NCBI GenBank assembly: GCA_003695085.1
Contig: RFIV01000127.1
Span: 1-17,670 of the forward strand
DNA: 17,670 nucleotides
Source: Gammaproteobacteria bacterium
GTDB lineage: Bacteria; Pseudomonadota; Gammaproteobacteria; Pseudomonadales; Oleiphilaceae
Reading direction: 5' to 3'
The translations under genes were made by a program, and so were the position numbers. Each line of letters opens with the position of its first letter. The first letter of the stretch is position 1. Below are positions 6,367 through 14,068 of this stretch, one piece after another. Below the pieces are notes generated by a model that was not told where the DNA came from, ran no database searches, and worked only from the letters and a program-made list of their open reading frames with translations.

Positions 6367-6645
6367 TCAGCCCAGAAACCTGAGCGCGATACCTTCATCT
6401 TCAACCCTGACCACTTCACTTTCCACCTTCTCGCCGCTTCCCGTGGGCAGGCCAATGACCCGGATATGAATATGCATGTGCAGGGAAGGCGTCACGGCTT
6501 CATTGAGTATGACAAAGGCGCCCGATTCGGAAATGTCCCGGGTGCGTGACGTAATGGTGCCCAGATCCGGGTGGGTCAGTTCAACTCGGAAAGACGCCTT
6601 GATACGTGGCGACTTGCGTTGATTTTCCTGTTGAGTAGCTGGCAT
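6367..6645 (-). CDS. PilZ-domain protein, 92 aa
   Basis: A single PilZ domain with both c-di-GMP-binding signatures: RKSPR (RxxxR, residues 10-14) and DISESG (D/NxSxxG, residues 37-42). It should bind c-di-GMP and act as a small cytoplasmic receptor; the target is unknown. I chose ATG 6645 because AGGGTG is well spaced before it and because family members begin close to the RxxxR motif. Longer in-frame starts at 6678 and 6765 would add a polar Gln/Thr-rich tail and would place the 12-bp palindrome at 6734-6745 inside the gene. It is divergent from the exported-protein gene at 6817 and is probably monocistronic. Confidence 0.85.
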   Translation of the reverse strand: MPATQQENQRKSPRIKASFRVELTHPDLGTITSRTRDISESGAFVILNEAVTPSLHMHIHIRVIGLPTGSGEKVESEVVRVEDEGIALRFLG

Positions 6646-6733
6646 GCTGCACCCTGAACGATCCTTTTGATCCAGCATAGCACTCTGGACGTGCGTTTGC
6701 GTATCGGTCTGTTGGCTTTGAGTAACTACGAAG

Positions 6734-6773
6734 TGAACCGGTTCATGTTTTGAATTCCGATTCATACTACAAT
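6734..6773 (+). promoter_or_regulatory. Probable promoter of the 6817 gene with overlapping 12-bp palindrome
   Basis: TACAAT (6768-6773) matches the -10 consensus at 5 of 6 positions. The -35 is poor (around 6745-6751). The perfect palindrome TGAACCGGTTCA (6734-6745) abuts the -35 position, where an activator or repressor could act on this gene and on the divergent PilZ gene. Confidence 0.4.
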
Positions 6774-6816
6774 CTGCCTTGACTCAACCCCGCTTTTAAC
6801 AGGGAGCGACACATTT

Positions 6817-7752
6817 ATGACGGGACGCCATCTGATAATGGGTGTCGTATTGGGCCTCGCAGCTGCTGGCAGCTGGGCGAGCCAGGATGACCGGTCGGCG
6901 GTTCATACACTTTCCTTCAGTCCGCCATCGGGTACACAGTGCGAGCTGTCCCAGGTGGACGAGCGAATCAGTTATCTCGGCATGAACGAGGCGCCGGTAT
7001 CGACAGAGCGTCTGGAGCGAGAGGTTGACTGCCAGATGTCGCGCGACGAGGCAGGGTGGGCTGTCACCATGAAACTGACGGGCTATCGATTCGTCAAGAA
7101 TGGTGAGGAAGCGGAAAATCCGCTGATGGAGGCGCTTCAGGCGCATCCGCTGACCCTGTTTCTGGATGCCGGTGGCCATGCGCGGGAAGTTCGCGGTCAG
7201 GATGCCGTTGTTCAGGCCCTGAAGGCAGATGGCGTGCCGGCAGAAGGACCGCTGTCAGAAAAGTCGTTTGGGGCGCGCCTGCTTGGAGAGTGGGAGAGTC
7301 GTATCGGGCAGTTCCTGGGACAACCATTGGTGCCCGGGGCCACGGTCGAGCAGACCGAGCCGGGTGAGAGTGGCTATACCACACGTGTGACGTACCGATG
7401 GGTGGAGGCATGCGGACAGGCGGGCTGCATCCAGGTGGATCAGAGCTTTGAGTCGGATCTCAGCGCTGTGATCGATGCCATGAAGCCGGCGCTGGTCTCT
7501 CTGGTCCAGGAAGCCAGCCGCGGACAGATTGATGACCTGTCAGGCCGTGATGCCAGGTTGACGGGCCAGGCTGTCCGGTTGCTGGATGCACAAACCGGAC
7601 TGATTCTCCAGGAGCGTATTGAACGGGAAACGCATCTGGTCATCGAGGCAGAAGGCAAGCCACCGGCACCTGTTCGTCTGCTGGAAATCCAGTCCCGGGA
7701 CTACGATTACACGTTTCCGGAAGCCGAACCCGTGGCGACGGTTGCAAAATAG
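6817..7752 (+). CDS. Exported hypothetical protein, 311 aa
   Basis: Residues 1-21 form a Sec signal peptide (basic MTGRH, hydrophobic LIMGVVLGLAAAG, then SWA before the likely cleavage site), so the protein should be periplasmic or otherwise exported. No lipobox Cys is present. The mature part has four cysteines (42, 72, 199, 204); the last pair (ACGQAGC) could form a disulfide. It is mostly predicted beta strand with acidic loops, and residues 107-125 (LTLFLDAGGHAREVRG) resemble a beta-hairpin seen in exported domains of unknown function. I do not recognise a family with certainty. AGGGAG lies 10 nt upstream. It is followed 50 bp later by the Hpt gene, with a weak promoter-like pair between them (TTGCAA 7742-7747, TAGTCT 7764-7769). 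Confidence 0.8.
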   Translation: MTGRHLIMGVVLGLAAAGSWASQDDRSAVHTLSFSPPSGTQCELSQVDERISYLGMNEAPVSTERLEREVDCQMSRDEAGWAVTMKLTGYRFVKNGEEAENPLMEALQAHPLTLFLDAGGHAREVRGQDAVVQALKADGVPAEGPLSEKSFGARLLGEWESRIGQFLGQPLVPGATVEQTEPGESGYTTRVTYRWVEACGQAGCIQVDQSFESDLSAVIDAMKPALVSLVQEASRGQIDDLSGRDARLTGQAVRLLDAQTGLILQERIERETHLVIEAEGKPPAPVRLLEIQSRDYDYTFPEAEPVATVAK

Positions 7753-7802
7753 CGGGGCTCGGCTAGTCTCAGTGTAAGGAGCACTGACATGGAGACAGCC
7801 CG

Positions 7803-8150
7803 ATGTCTTCTCTGGAAGAAAAGCTCGCTCAACTGAGCCAGAATTATCTTGATAACCTGTCCGGACGGATGGCTGATCTTGACAGCCACTGGCGCTGCCT
7901 GACAGAGGCCCACCGTTCGGATGCTCTGCGCGATGCGATGATTGTCGTGCATTCGCTTGCGGGCAGTGCGCGTACCTTTGGTTTTCCGGAGGTATCGGAG
8001 ACAGCACGTGCCCTTGAGCTGGCCCTGAGAGAGCTGGAAGAAGACGGGCTGATCCTGCCTCTGCCCAGCCACAAGCTTGATGGACTGAACGCCCTTCGTG
8101 AGAGACTGCTCTCTGCTGTACAGGAGGCGCAAACGGGTGGAAGTCGGTAA
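7803..8150 (+). CDS. Hpt (histidine phosphotransfer) domain protein, 115 aa
   Basis: A single four-helix Hpt domain. The phospho-accepting site is H50 in VVHSLAGSARTFGF, followed by the expected helix SETARALELALREL. Such proteins shuttle phosphoryl groups between a hybrid kinase and response regulators; no kinase is encoded in this window. GGAG at 7791-7794 sits 8 nt before ATG 7803. A better Shine-Dalgarno (AAGGAG, 7776-7781) instead precedes an out-of-frame ATG at 7789 that reads only 15 codons. The gene overlaps the next by 14 bp, which itself begins with an Hpt domain, so the two are almost certainly one translationally coupled relay unit. Confidence 0.88.
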   Translation: MSSLEEKLAQLSQNYLDNLSGRMADLDSHWRCLTEAHRSDALRDAMIVVHSLAGSARTFGFPEVSETARALELALRELEEDGLILPLPSHKLDGLNALRERLLSAVQEAQTGGSR

Positions 8151-10551
8151 CAGGTTCGAGCAGCTCCGGCAAGCCTTTGTGTCGACCCTGCCCAAGCGCC
8201 TGAAGCGCATTGGTCAACTATGGCAGAAGCTGCTGTACCTTCGGTGGGATCAGCGCCGGCTCGATGTACTGATTAACGAAGTGCACAAACTGGTCGGCAC
8301 GGCGGGCACCTACGGGCTTTCCGAGCTGAGCCTGCGGGCGCGGGCGCTTGAGGCCGTTCTGGAGCGAGTCCGGGACGCCGAAGGTGCGTTGTCGGCAGAG
8401 CAGCGTGAACTCGTCAGTCAGATTCTCAATGAGCTTGAGTTGCCCACGCAGGAGAGTGAAGGCCCGGAAGTGGCGCCCTCATTGGCGCTGAAATCCGGGC
8501 AACCCCGCATCGCCATAGTCGAAGATGATCCACAGCTGGGGCAGCTTGTCAGCCACTGGATGGATGAAATCCAAGTGCGGGCCGATCTGTTTCCGGATCC
8601 CGAGGCCTTTGCTGCAGCCACTGAGAGACGTTGCCATGCCTTGTTGCTCGATCTGTCATTTCCCGGGGCGAAGGACGGTGGCCTGGAGTGGCTGAAGGGG
8701 CCTGGCCGACGGTGGGCGGCGCGTCTTCCCGTCATTATCATGACTCACCGGACCGACATCGTGTCCCGAATACAGGCGCTGCGGCTGGGGGCCACCGGGT
8801 ATCTGGTCAAACCGATCAGCCGATCGAATCTCGTCCAGCGCGTTGAGCAGGCGTTGCGCCTCGGGCAAAAGGCACGGGACCGGGTGCTGGTTTTGGATGA
8901 TGACCCGGACATGCTGCGCTACTACAGAATACTGCTGGAGGAGGCCGGCTTCGAGGTGGTTACACTCGCTCAGCCACTGGAGTTGCTGGAGACTCTGGCC
9001 GGATTCCTGCCCGATCTGATCATTCTTGACTACCAGATGCCAGCCTGCAACGGTCTGGAGCTGGCACAGATGCTCAGGCAGGATGACCGTTATTTTCAGA
9101 TTCCCGTACTCTTTGTATCCGGGGCGCCCGAGGCCCATGCGCAGCGTGAGTTGCTTTCCATTGTGGGAAATGCCTGCCTTTCCAAGCCGCTGGATGATGT
9201 CGTCTTGCTCATGCACATTCGCCGACTCATTGCCCAGGCGAGACGGCGGCTGGTGGCCATCGAATCGGTGAGCCAGCGCCTGACCGACCAGGGTCTGCTC
9301 AACAGGGCTGCGTTCTATCAGCATCTGGACCAATACGTGATGCAGGTGCGGCAGGGGCGATTGCCGGAAGGTGTCATGTCTCTCGTGTTCCTTCAGGTGT
9401 GTGAAGTCTCGAAGGTCAGGGAAGTGCTGGGGCTGCGCGGGAGCGCTGAGCTGGGCAACACGCTGGAGGGGCTTGTCGCCCGCGCAAGGCAGGTCAAAGG
9501 GCTGGGGGCCGCGTTTGGGGATACTGCCATGGTCTGCCTGTTTACCTGTTCGGATGGACAGGTTCGCACCGCAGTGGAAGCGTGGTTGGCGCAACTTGAG
9601 TCCGAGCTTTCACGTCGTGCAGAGATGCATGTGAGCCTTGCGGCGGGGATTGTTCCCTTCTCTGAGGCAACCATTAGCGGTGAGGCCGCGATGCATGAGG
9701 CAGAAAAGGCGCTGGACAGAGCCTTGACCGGCAACGCACGGGTGGTTGTCGAGCGGCCGGAAACAGACCAGCCAGGCCTGTCAGATGAGCAGGATCGCAT
9801 GGCGGAAGCCTTGCTCAACCGCCGCTTCACTCTCGAGTTCCAGCCCGTGGTAGCGGTGGAAGCCGGCGAAGTATTGCACGAGGCGCTGATCCGGCTTCAG
9901 GACCCGGGCGGGGGCCTCTACAGCCCCGGAGAATTTCTCGACGTAGCCCGCAAGCTGAATCTGGATCATGAGCTGGACCGCTGGGTCATTGATGATGCGC
10001 TGGAAAAGGTCTGGGCGAAGGCGGTGACAGACGTGGACATCCAGTTGATCATCAAGCTCATGCCTCATGAGAGGCACCTGGATCACATGCTGCGGTATCT
10101 TTCCGAGGCCCGGACACGCTACGACTGGCCCCGGCCGGTGCGGGTCTGCGTTGCCCTGCCCGAGCCCTGGGTGGCGCACAATCTGGCGGGGACACGACGG
10201 CTGGTGGGCCGGTTGCATGATGAATCCATTGGCTTCGTGCTCGAGCAGGCCGGACAGACCCATCGAACGGAAGAAATTCTCGGGGAGCTTCGGGTGAGCT
10301 ACCTGAAGTTGTCTCATGCACTGACGCGCAAGGCTGCCACGGAGCCCGATGCTCAGGATCGCGTACGGACCTTCATGCGGTTGCTGGACGGTGAGGGAGA
10401 GGTGATTGCCGCAGGGGTGGAAGATGCACGGGCATTTTCCACGCTATGGGCGTTGGGGATACGGCTCTTTCAGGGCTATTTTATCGAAGCACCTGCCGCG
10501 AACCTGGAGACCGAAGCCACGCTGCACGTTGACATGGATGACAAAAGCTGA
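8137..10551 (+). CDS. Hpt-REC-REC-GGDEF*-EAL* response regulator with degenerate output
   Basis: An 804-aa cytoplasmic signalling protein. The Hpt domain has H50 in NEVHKLVGTAGTYG. The first receiver (about 123-240) has D130/D131, phospho-acceptor D172, T203 and K225. The second (about 249-365) has D254-256, phospho-acceptor D298, S328 and K350. Both look functional. The GGDEF-like domain (about 380-540) has FGDTA (460-464) in place of GGDEF. The EAL-like domain (about 560-790) keeps EAL (582-584) and the QGY Gln (779) but has K640 for the Mg-binding Asn, EQAG for DDFG, LKLS for LKxD and AAGVE for AEGVE. It therefore should neither make nor hydrolyse c-di-GMP, and may instead act by binding a partner. 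GTG 8137 is preferred: AGGAGG lies 9 nt upstream. An upstream GTG at 8098 lacks such a site. Confidence 0.9.
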   Translation: MEVGNRFEQLRQAFVSTLPKRLKRIGQLWQKLLYLRWDQRRLDVLINEVHKLVGTAGTYGLSELSLRARALEAVLERVRDAEGALSAEQRELVSQILNELELPTQESEGPEVAPSLALKSGQPRIAIVEDDPQLGQLVSHWMDEIQVRADLFPDPEAFAAATERRCHALLLDLSFPGAKDGGLEWLKGPGRRWAARLPVIIMTHRTDIVSRIQALRLGATGYLVKPISRSNLVQRVEQALRLGQKARDRVLVLDDDPDMLRYYRILLEEAGFEVVTLAQPLELLETLAGFLPDLIILDYQMPACNGLELAQMLRQDDRYFQIPVLFVSGAPEAHAQRELLSIVGNACLSKPLDDVVLLMHIRRLIAQARRRLVAIESVSQRLTDQGLLNRAAFYQHLDQYVMQVRQGRLPEGVMSLVFLQVCEVSKVREVLGLRGSAELGNTLEGLVARARQVKGLGAAFGDTAMVCLFTCSDGQVRTAVEAWLAQLESELSRRAEMHVSLAAGIVPFSEATISGEAAMHEAEKALDRALTGNARVVVERPETDQPGLSDEQDRMAEALLNRRFTLEFQPVVAVEAGEVLHEALIRLQDPGGGLYSPGEFLDVARKLNLDHELDRWVIDDALEKVWAKAVTDVDIQLIIKLMPHERHLDHMLRYLSEARTRYDWPRPVRVCVALPEPWVAHNLAGTRRLVGRLHDESIGFVLEQAGQTHRTEEILGELRVSYLKLSHALTRKAATEPDAQDRVRTFMRLLDGEGEVIAAGVEDARAFSTLWALGIRLFQGYFIEAPAANLETEATLHVDMDDKS

Positions 10552-10562
10552 CAGTTTGTCAT
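10538..10562. promoter_or_regulatory. Inverted repeat ATGACAAA-N9-TTTGTCAT at a gene junction
   Basis: Perfect 8-bp arms (10538-10545, 10555-10562) straddle the stop codon of the response-regulator gene (10549-10551) and end 22 bp before the VAT1-like start. No T-run follows the stem in the plus direction, so it is not a normal terminator. It could be an operator for the downstream gene or an mRNA hairpin between cistrons. Confidence 0.4.
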
Positions 10563-10584
10563 AAAAATACCAGGGATTGATGCG

Positions 10585-11610
10585 ATGAAAGCGCTTCTGA
10601 TCATGCGGCCCGGCGGGCCTGACGTTCTTCAACTGACTGATTGCCCTTCGCCCGAGCCGGAAATGGATGAAGTTCGGGTCAGGGTGCACTACGCCGGTAT
10701 CAACTTTGCTGACATCATGGCCCGGCGAGGCCTGTATCCAGATGCACCTCCGCTGCCCGCGTGCATGGGTTACGAGTTTAGTGGTGAAGTCGAGAAAACA
10801 GGGGAAGGGGTCAAAGAGTTCAGAGAGGGCGACAGGGTCTTCGGGCTGTCCCGTTTTCAGGGGCAGGCCGAACAGGTGGTGGTTTCCAGTCAACAGCTTT
10901 TCCACATTCCGGAATTCATGTCCATGGATCAGGCTGCAGCCCTTCCCGTCAACTACCTCACGGCATGGGTGCTCCTGCGGGTTCTGGGCAATCTGCAGGC
11001 TGATGAAACTGTGCTCATCCACAATGCGGGCGGAGGCGTTGGCCTGGCAGCCCTGGACATCGCCACACACGTGGGGGCCCGGACACTGGGGACAGCCAGT
11101 GCACACAAGCATGAATTCCTCTCCCGGCGGGGGTGTCAGCACCTGATCGATTACCGTGCGGGTGACTGGGAGCCTGAAGTGCTCCGGTTGACCGGAAATG
11201 CCGGGGTGGAGCTGGTCATGGATCCCATTGGCGGGCGCCACCTGAAGAAGAGCTATCGGGTCCTGCGCGCAACGGGAAGGCTTGGTATGTTTGGTATCTC
11301 GACCGCAGCGGAAGGCAGTGGCGGCCGGTTACTGGGTCTGCTGCGCATGGCTACGGGCATGCCATTCTTTCACCCGGTGAGCCTGATGAATGGTAATCGG
11401 GCGGTATTTGGCGTCAACATGGGGCGCTTGTGGCATGAACCAGAGAAGGTCAGGCAATGGATGGGGGCGCTGCTTGAGGGGGTTCGGGAAGGCTGGGTCC
11501 GGCCTCATGTGGACAAAGTGTTTGTGGCCGGGCTTGCCGGTGAGGCTCACCAATGGATCGAGGCGCGCCGTAATCTGGGTAAAGTCCTTCTGGATTTCAG
11601 GAACGCGTAA
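10585..11610 (+). CDS. Zinc-free MDR oxidoreductase, VAT1/quinone oxidoreductase-like
   Basis: A 341-aa medium-chain dehydrogenase/reductase. The N-terminal catalytic domain carries INFADIMARRG (39-49) and MGYEFSG (61-67), a pattern shared with animal VAT1 and bacterial quinone-oxidoreductase-like enzymes. The Rossmann domain carries NAGGGVGLAA (147-156) for NAD(P)H, probably NADPH as in the family. The Cys/His zinc ligands of classical alcohol dehydrogenases are missing, as expected for the QOR branch, which reduces quinones, enones or related carbonyls. The true substrate is unknown. AGGGA lies 8 nt before ATG 10585. Only 33 bp separate it from the response-regulator gene, so it may be cotranscribed. 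No clear terminator follows in the 182 bp before the next gene. Confidence 0.88.
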   Translation: MKALLIMRPGGPDVLQLTDCPSPEPEMDEVRVRVHYAGINFADIMARRGLYPDAPPLPACMGYEFSGEVEKTGEGVKEFREGDRVFGLSRFQGQAEQVVVSSQQLFHIPEFMSMDQAAALPVNYLTAWVLLRVLGNLQADETVLIHNAGGGVGLAALDIATHVGARTLGTASAHKHEFLSRRGCQHLIDYRAGDWEPEVLRLTGNAGVELVMDPIGGRHLKKSYRVLRATGRLGMFGISTAAEGSGGRLLGLLRMATGMPFFHPVSLMNGNRAVFGVNMGRLWHEPEKVRQWMGALLEGVREGWVRPHVDKVFVAGLAGEAHQWIEARRNLGKVLLDFRNA

Positions 11611-11792
11611 TCGCCTGCCTCGAGCACCTGGTCGGGCATGTGGGCTGTTTGGGTTCGATTTTTTCGACATGGTTCATGGAGGATTCTACGTTTTTTTGAG
11701 GCTGTGACTGGCAGTTAATTTGATCCTGGTCGGATGTGGTGCCCCTGTGTTTGCGACAAGATGGTGCGCAATATGGACAAAGAGGCATATCA

Positions 11793-14012
11793 ATGAAAGG
11801 GCTGACGCTGATTCCAAAGAAAATCGACCTGGTTTTGATCGGAGCGGGATACGGGCATCTGGAGGTTATTCGGCAGTTGGCGCTCTATCCGGTGGCCGAC
11901 GTTCGTGTAACGCTCGTGACGCCTGAATCGCTTGCCGCATTCAGTGGCCGCATCGCTCAGGCCATCCGGTCTCCGATGGATGAGGCGGAACTGGAGTTTG
12001 ATATACGGAGAATATGTGCCTGGGCCGGTATTCGTTATATCAAGCGGCGGGTGGTGGGAATTCAAAGGGATCTCAAGCGTATTCTGTGTGACGGCCATCC
12101 GCCCATTCGTTACGACGTATTGTCGCTGAACACCGGCGGGGCGCCGGTTGTGCCCGAGGGCTTTGCGCAGGAGGACTGGATTTGGCCGGTCAAGCCCCTG
12201 AAGCCCTTTCTGGATCGCGTGCGCAGTGTTCTGGAGTCATCCGCGGGCGCGACACGTTTGACCGTGCTTGGTGGCGGCGCGGCAGGCTGTGAAATGGCGC
12301 TGGCTCTGGCGGATGCCGCACGAGAACGCGCTCACGGACAGCTTGCTGTGCGACTGGTCGCGAGGAAAATCCTGCCGGGATTCAGTCGGGCAGCCCGGGC
12401 GGCCATGATTGACGAGCTGGAACGAGCGGATGTGGAAGTGATGCACGGATGCAGTGTGCAGGCCGCGCAGAACCACCGATTGCTGCTTGATGATGGGCAG
12501 GCCCTGGAAACGGACGTCCTGATTCTGGCCACGGGCCCGCGGCCGCAGAGCTGGCTGGCTGATAGCGGATTGGATACCGATGCCGAAGGGTTTGTGAAGG
12601 TCAACCCGCACCTTCAGACCTCGGACCCGGATATCTTTGCGGTGGGGGATATCTGTGCGTTCAGTCACCCGGTTCCGCGCAACCGGATACTGGCCATAGA
12701 AGAAGGCAGGTTGCTGTCCGACAACCTGCACCGTTATATCGCCCGCCGGGAACTCAAGCGGTTTGATGAGCATGTGTCCAATCGTGCCATCATTGAACTC
12801 GGTCACAACAGGGCCCTGATGGTAGGACGGCGCTTCGTGACCCGCGGACGGCTGCCGGCGCTGATTCGCCACCAGCGGGATACGACCTACTTTGACAGCC
12901 TTGTGCATTTGCCCGAGTTGCCGGACGACGGGCAGCCGACGCAGGGCGTGCGCATCGTGCCGGAAGATCTGCCCATGGAAAGTGTCACCATCAGTGGGCA
13001 GGGTGCTGCGGCCGGGCTCGGGCAATCGCTTGTCAGGCGGGTGCTGGATCGCATTGGTGTCGAAGCCGTACAGGGGGTTTGGGTCGGCGTGGCGGAAGCA
13101 GACGATGCCGCAGTGGTGCGTGTCCCCGGAGGCAAGGAGTGGGTGCAGAGCGTCTCCATGCTGCGTGGTATTCTCACCGACCCCTGGACGCTGGGCCGCA
13201 TTGCAACGCTCCATGCCATGGGGAACATCTATGCCATGGGTGGAGAAGTCCATTCCGTCATGGCAACCGCCGTGGTCCCCTATGCGGCCACGCCCCTCAT
13301 GGAGGAAGACCTGTTCATGCTCATGGATGGCAGTCAGCAGGAACTCTCGGCACATGGCGCAGCCCTGATTGGCGGGCACAGCTCGGAGGGCCTGGAACTG
13401 ATGTTCGGACTGAGTGTCAACGGGATGGTTGCTGAAGGCGCATGGTTGTCAAAGCGTATCACCGAGCCGGGGCAGGCACTGGTGATGATCAAGTCGCTGG
13501 GGACAGGGTTCGTACTCACGGCGCACCGTCAGGCACGTGCACATACCCGCTGGGTCGAAGAGGCCATGGTCAGCATGATGCAGTCAGTTCGGGATGCGGT
13601 GCCTGTGGCCCGTGAGCATGGCGTGACAGCCTGCACGCACGTTACCGGTTACGGACTTGCCGGCAACCTCCTTGAAATGGTTCAGGACGCCGCCGTGGGT
13701 GCACGTATCCGGCTGTCCCAGCTGCCGCTGCTCAGTGCAGTCCCCCAACTGGTGGATCGTGGCGTGACCAGTGCCCTCTATCGCCAGAATCTGGGCGCAC
13801 AGGCGCGCATGGATTATGCGGAAAACCTGTCGAAGCAACCGGCTTTCCAGGCGCTGTTTGATCCTCAGACATCCGGGGGTTTGGTGTTTGCTGTCCCTGA
13901 AGGGAATGCCCGGTCGCTGTGTGATGCCCTGGCGCGCGCGGGCTATGTGGCGGCCGTGATTGGCGATACCGGTCACGAAGCATCCGGGCGGCTGGCCGTG
14001 CTCCCTGACTGA
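11793..14012 (+). CDS. FAD/NAD(P)H oxidoreductase fused to SelD-like domain lacking active-site residues
   Basis: A 739-aa two-domain fusion. Residues 1-380 form an NDH-2-like pyridine nucleotide-disulfide oxidoreductase: GAGYGH (17-22, FAD), GGGAAGCE (160-167, NAD(P)H) and IFAVGDIC (281-288, second FAD site). Residues about 395-739 follow SelD: DDAA (437-440), IYAMGG (479-484), GGHS (527-530), TGYGL (618-622) and DPQTSGG (690-696). Such fusions are known for selenophosphate synthetase. Here the N-terminal CGxCGxK-type loop reads SGQGAAAGLG (401-410), so the catalytic Cys/Sec and Lys are absent, with no in-frame TGA that could encode Sec. Asp is replaced by N478 and H616 at two usual Mg-ligand positions. 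Selenophosphate synthesis by this protein is therefore doubtful. ATG 11793 follows AGAGG at 11781. Confidence 0.85.
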   Translation: MKGLTLIPKKIDLVLIGAGYGHLEVIRQLALYPVADVRVTLVTPESLAAFSGRIAQAIRSPMDEAELEFDIRRICAWAGIRYIKRRVVGIQRDLKRILCDGHPPIRYDVLSLNTGGAPVVPEGFAQEDWIWPVKPLKPFLDRVRSVLESSAGATRLTVLGGGAAGCEMALALADAARERAHGQLAVRLVARKILPGFSRAARAAMIDELERADVEVMHGCSVQAAQNHRLLLDDGQALETDVLILATGPRPQSWLADSGLDTDAEGFVKVNPHLQTSDPDIFAVGDICAFSHPVPRNRILAIEEGRLLSDNLHRYIARRELKRFDEHVSNRAIIELGHNRALMVGRRFVTRGRLPALIRHQRDTTYFDSLVHLPELPDDGQPTQGVRIVPEDLPMESVTISGQGAAAGLGQSLVRRVLDRIGVEAVQGVWVGVAEADDAAVVRVPGGKEWVQSVSMLRGILTDPWTLGRIATLHAMGNIYAMGGEVHSVMATAVVPYAATPLMEEDLFMLMDGSQQELSAHGAALIGGHSSEGLELMFGLSVNGMVAEGAWLSKRITEPGQALVMIKSLGTGFVLTAHRQARAHTRWVEEAMVSMMQSVRDAVPVAREHGVTACTHVTGYGLAGNLLEMVQDAAVGARIRLSQLPLLSAVPQLVDRGVTSALYRQNLGAQARMDYAENLSKQPAFQALFDPQTSGGLVFAVPEGNARSLCDALARAGYVAAVIGDTGHEASGRLAVLPD

Positions 14013-14021
14013 CACGCTTCT

Positions 14022-14057
14022 TTCTCTCGCCCCGAGGCGCTACACTAGGGGAGAGAA
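14022..14057 (+). promoter_or_regulatory. Hairpin enclosing a -10-like box before smrA
   Basis: TTCTCT-CG-CCCC (14022-14033) pairs with GGGG-AGAGAA (14048-14057) with a 2-nt bulge. The loop contains TACACT (14041-14046), a plausible -10, with only a weak -35 (TTCTTT, 14018-14023). No T-run follows, so it is not a normal terminator of the preceding gene. Confidence 0.3.
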
Positions 14058-14068
14058 GAGGGGGCGGG

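Noticed and set aside
8656..9594. Minus-strand reading frame of 312 codons
   Set aside because: It is antisense to the two receiver domains and has no family features or ribosome site.
11611..11792. T-rich stretches (TTTTTT near 11660, seven T near 11691) as terminators of the VAT1-like gene
   Set aside because: No GC-rich stem precedes either run. Small reading frames here have no support either.
12994..13022. Selenocysteine codon in the SelD-like loop
   Set aside because: The loop reads through GGG CAG GGT GCT GCG without any in-frame TGA, so the missing catalytic residue is not a Sec codon misread as a stop.
12237..13379. Minus-strand reading frame of 380 codons
   Set aside because: It is a shadow of the FAD-SelD-like gene, rich in His, Arg and Gln as expected for an antisense frame of GC-rich coding DNA, with no recognisable motif.
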